In this document: one piece after another, positions 31,839 through 33,843 of the stretch
How the letters are laid out: every line of letters starts with the position of its first letter
How positions within the stretch are numbered: the first letter of the stretch is position 1
Origin: Acidobacteriaceae bacterium
GTDB taxonomy: Bacteria > Acidobacteriota > Terriglobia > Bryobacterales > Bryobacteraceae
Direction: 5' to 3'
DNA: 33,843 nt
NCBI GenBank assembly: GCA_020247055.1
Contig: JADCJL010000116.1
Coordinates: 1 to 33,843 of the forward strand
Position numbers and translations under genes: made by a program
The notes under the pieces: generated by a model
What the model saw: only the letters and a program-made list of their open reading frames with translations
The model's database searches: none
What the model was told of the DNA's origin: nothing

Positions 31839-32765
31839 TCAGGCCTCGGCGAGGAGGGCGCCCCAGTGGAAGCCCGCGCCGAAGGCGGTGAAGCAGACAG
31901 GGGCGCCGGGGGGCCAGCCGCGTTCAGCCCATTCGGCGGCGGCGATGAGCATGCTGGCCGAGCTCGTGTTGCCGTAGCGGGCGATGTTCGAGTAAAAGCG
32001 TTCGGCGGGGACTTCGAGGGCCTGGGCCACGCGGTCGATGAGGTTCTGATTGGCCTGGTGCATCAGAAACGTACTGACATCGGCGGCCTGGCGGCCGTGG
32101 CGGGCGAGGAGTTCGCCGATGGCGCGCGGGACCTTGCGGGAGGCCTGCAGGATGACCGAACGGCCGTTCATCTCAAGGGGCCGGTCGAAGCTGAGCTTGA
32201 GATCTTCGGCAAAGGCGCCGTCGGAGTGGAGGGTGCTGCCGAGGACGCGAGCTTTGCCTTCGGTGGGGCTGACAAGACAGGCTCCGGCGCCATCGCCGAA
32301 CAGGATGGCGACCCCGCGTTCCATGGGCGGGCGGAGGACGACGCTGGACATCTTTTCGGCGCCGACGACGAGGATTTCGCCGATGCTGTCGCACAGGCGG
32401 GAGGCGAGGGCCATGGCGTAGAGGGTGCCGGCGCTGGCCATGGGGACGTCGAGAGCGGGAGTCGAGTCGAGGCCGAGGCGATGTGCGACAGTGGAGGCGG
32501 GTCCGGGGAACTGGCGGTCGGCGGTTCCGCTGGCGATCATGATCATGCCAAGGCTGGAGGCGGAGAGCCGAGCCTTATCGAGGCAGGCCTGGGCGGCGCG
32601 GAGGGCGAGGTCGGCGACCGATTCCTCGGGGGCGGCGAAGCGGCGCTGTTCGATGCCGCTTACGTTCTTGATCCATTCGGCGTCGCAGCCGACGTGGGCG
32701 CCGATTTCGGCGTTGGAGACAACGCGTTCCGGGAGGTAGGAGGCAAATTCGCGGAGAAAGGGCAA
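31839..32765 (-). CDS. KASIII (FabH-like) homologue with serine in place of the catalytic cysteine
   Basis: A 308-residue thiolase-fold protein of the 3-oxoacyl-ACP synthase III family. The His (H236, in MHQAN) and Asn (N266, in YGNTSS) of the Cys-His-Asn triad are present, as is the FGDGAGA motif. The nucleophile is not: the DVxxACxG motif reads DVPMASAG, with Ser111 (codon AGC at 32435-32433) where E. coli FabH has Cys112. A serine in this place is known in DpsC-type KASIII proteins, which act as acyl-transferring or unusual priming enzymes. It is therefore unlikely to be the housekeeping FabH. The start is a TTG at 32765, 5 bases after the ACP stop, with GGGAAG upstream. Confidence 0.88.
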   Translation of the reverse strand: MPFLREFASYLPERVVSNAEIGAHVGCDAEWIKNVSGIEQRRFAAPEESVADLALRAAQACLDKARLSASSLGMIMIASGTADRQFPGPASTVAHRLGLDSTPALDVPMASAGTLYAMALASRLCDSIGEILVVGAEKMSSVVLRPPMERGVAILFGDGAGACLVSPTEGKARVLGSTLHSDGAFAEDLKLSFDRPLEMNGRSVILQASRKVPRAIGELLARHGRQAADVSTFLMHQANQNLIDRVAQALEVPAERFYSNIARYGNTSSASMLIAAAEWAERGWPPGAPVCFTAFGAGFHWGALLAEA

Positions 32766-32770
32766 TGCGA

Positions 32771-33007
32771 TTACTTCCCGTGGTCCTCGAGATAGGACTC
32801 AATGCGCTCGATGGAGTCGAACTTCCGGGGGTTCAGGTCGGCGTCGGGGATCTTGAGGTCGAAGGCCTTTTCGAGGGCGGCGACGAGGTCGGCGAGGGCG
32901 AACGAGTCGAGCAGGCCGGAGTCGAACAGCGACTCGTCGGCTGCGGGGGCGATGGGTTTGCCGGCGATGCCGTTCAGGATTTCATTGATTTTCGTTCGTT
33001 TGTCCAT
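32771..33007 (-). CDS. Acyl carrier protein
   Basis: A 78-residue acidic helical protein with the acyl carrier plan. Ser35 in GLLDSFALADL is the 4'-phosphopantetheine attachment site (D-S-F in place of the usual D-S-L). The acidic helix 2 region and a final acidic IERIESYLEDHG are typical. It overlaps the SGNH gene upstream by 26 bases and precedes the Ser-KASIII gene by 5, so it is probably the dedicated carrier of this operon and not the fatty-acid synthesis ACP (which would sit with fabD/fabG/fabF). Confidence 0.9.
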   Translation of the reverse strand: MDKRTKINEILNGIAGKPIAPAADESLFDSGLLDSFALADLVAALEKAFDLKIPDADLNPRKFDSIERIESYLEDHGK

Positions 33008-33843
33008 TGATGATTCGTACCGCTGTGGGGATGACCGTAGAATCGCTCGCCGTGCGAGCGGGGAGGGCCTCGCTGCGCACGCGCTGATAGGTGGCGTATT
33101 GGGCCATCAATTCCTTATACAATGCCGCACCGAGAAGACGGTAGCCGTCCGCGGTGAAATGTACGTAATCTCTTTGGGCGAGGCCGGCGGTGACCCAGCG
33201 GCCCATGGCGCCTTTGCCGCCCGTGCGCTCGCGGAGATCCCAGAAGGCGGCGCCGGCGGCGCCGGCGGCGGCGCGCTGGGCTTCGAGGATGAGGTCGATT
33301 TTCGGGTGGGATTCCAGGCGGCCACCGGAGCGATAGAAGTGGTCCGGGGGGCCGATGACGAGGAGGGAGGCGGTGGGGGCGAGGCGGCGGAAGCGGGCGA
33401 GGAGCTGCGTGAACATGTCGCGGTAGGATGCAAAGGTCCAATCGCGGTTGCGGGCTTCGTTGGTGCCGTAGGCAAGGATGATGAGGGCCGGAGGGCGGCG
33501 GTGGAAGTAGCCGGCGAGGACGGTCTCTTCCCAGCGGAGGCCGATGCTGGCCTGGGCGCCGTTCATGCCGAGCATGTCGTAGGTGAGGCCGCGGGTGTTT
33601 TCGGCGACCCAGCCGAACAGGCGCACGGGACCGCCGTGGGTGCGGGCGGTGAAGCGGTGGGGGCCGGGCTGGACGGGGAGAGAATAGACGCCGGGGCCGG
33701 GTTCGCCCTCGGTGGAGATCGTCTCGAGGACCGTCCCATTATCGGAGATTTCGACGCGGCCGCCGCCGGGTTGGCGGAGGAAGTGGAGTTCGGCCGAGGC
33801 GCAATCGGCTTCGAGGGTGACGGATTCGCCGGCGCGGCGGGTG
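32982..33843 (-). CDS. SGNH/GDSL hydrolase, Ape-like (5' end outside window)
   Basis: The open frame continues past the window edge, so the N-terminus is missing; 286 residues are visible. About 70 residues of beta-rich sequence come first (segments such as SVTLEADCASAELHFLRQ), followed by SGNH blocks: DMLGMNGAQAS (block II), LAYGTNEA (block III, GTNE) and DYVHFTADGY (block V, Asp-x-x-His). The nucleophile block I (GDS-type) is not in view. Peptidoglycan O-acetylesterases of the Ape1 type have a beta domain inserted between block I and the rest, and this protein matches that plan. It overlaps the ACP gene by 26 bases. Release or transfer of an acyl group on a cell-wall or surface glycan is the inferred role. 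Confidence 0.82.
   Translation of the reverse strand, partial: TRRAGESVTLEADCASAELHFLRQPGGGRVEISDNGTVLETISTEGEPGPGVYSLPVQPGPHRFTARTHGGPVRLFGWVAENTRGLTYDMLGMNGAQASIGLRWEETVLAGYFHRRPPALIILAYGTNEARNRDWTFASYRDMFTQLLARFRRLAPTASLLVIGPPDHFYRSGGRLESHPKIDLILEAQRAAAGAAGAAFWDLRERTGGKGAMGRWVTAGLAQRDYVHFTADGYRLLGAALYKELMAQYATYQRVRSEALPARTASDSTVIPTAVRIINGQTNENQ

Overview
The window is about 34 kb of GC-rich, tightly packed bacterial chromosome with no RNA gene, CRISPR array, transposase or integrase that I can see. Several features point to an Acidobacteriota genome of the Solibacter/Bryobacter type: an operon of DUF1501, DUF1549/DUF1553 (PSCyt/PSD1) and WD40-cytochrome genes, Tat-signal sulfatase and alpha-L-fucosidase, a PEGA-domain protein and a secretin. 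This taxonomic call is an inference from gene content. Planctomycetes and Verrucomicrobia carry the same cytochrome operon, but they fit the rest of the set less well.

Layout. (1) 1-5375, minus strand: a membrane-anchored CobN/BchH-type chelatase is translationally coupled (ATGA) to a MotA/TolQ/ExbB-type channel protein. A probable promoter lies upstream, with a repeat-structured operator on its -10 box. A further gene appears to start by another ATGA overlap at the window edge. (2) 5395-7637: a GH29 fucosidase (minus) divergent from a DUF3050 heme-oxygenase-fold protein (plus). (3) 7634-10564: a secretin-like outer-membrane protein (minus) divergent from a winged-helix AAA+ ATPase (plus). 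(4) 10582-13784, minus: a PEGA-repeat membrane protein followed by a ketose 3-epimerase whose Shine-Dalgarno sits in the last codons of the PEGA gene. (5) 13895-23403, plus: a sulfatase followed by a surface-glycan cluster of four GT4-type glycosyltransferase genes (one fused to a methyltransferase), a DinB-like protein, a DUF3108 protein and an ABC-2 permease. Most are separated by a few bases or overlap. (6) 23410-30718, minus: the planctomycete-type operon DUF1501, PSCyt/PSD1, cytochrome-WD40 and PPC protein, with an unrecognised membrane protein upstream (30752-31615). (7) 31839 to the window edge, minus: an SGNH hydrolase (5' end outside the window), an acyl carrier protein and a KASIII homologue, overlapping or 5 bases apart.

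How the genes may work together. The glycan cluster looks like synthesis and export of a polymer by an ABC route. The glycosyltransferase-methyltransferase fusion could cap the chain, and the permease has an unusual N-terminal beta-rich extension, but no ATP-binding subunit is present here. The CobN/ExbB pair resembles chelatase/dechelatase loci used in heme or corrinoid handling rather than aerobic cobalamin synthesis, since no other cob gene is nearby. The terminal trio has a KASIII with serine in place of the catalytic cysteine, an ACP and a peptidoglycan-esterase-like SGNH protein. It is the best candidate for an undescribed acyl-transfer system.
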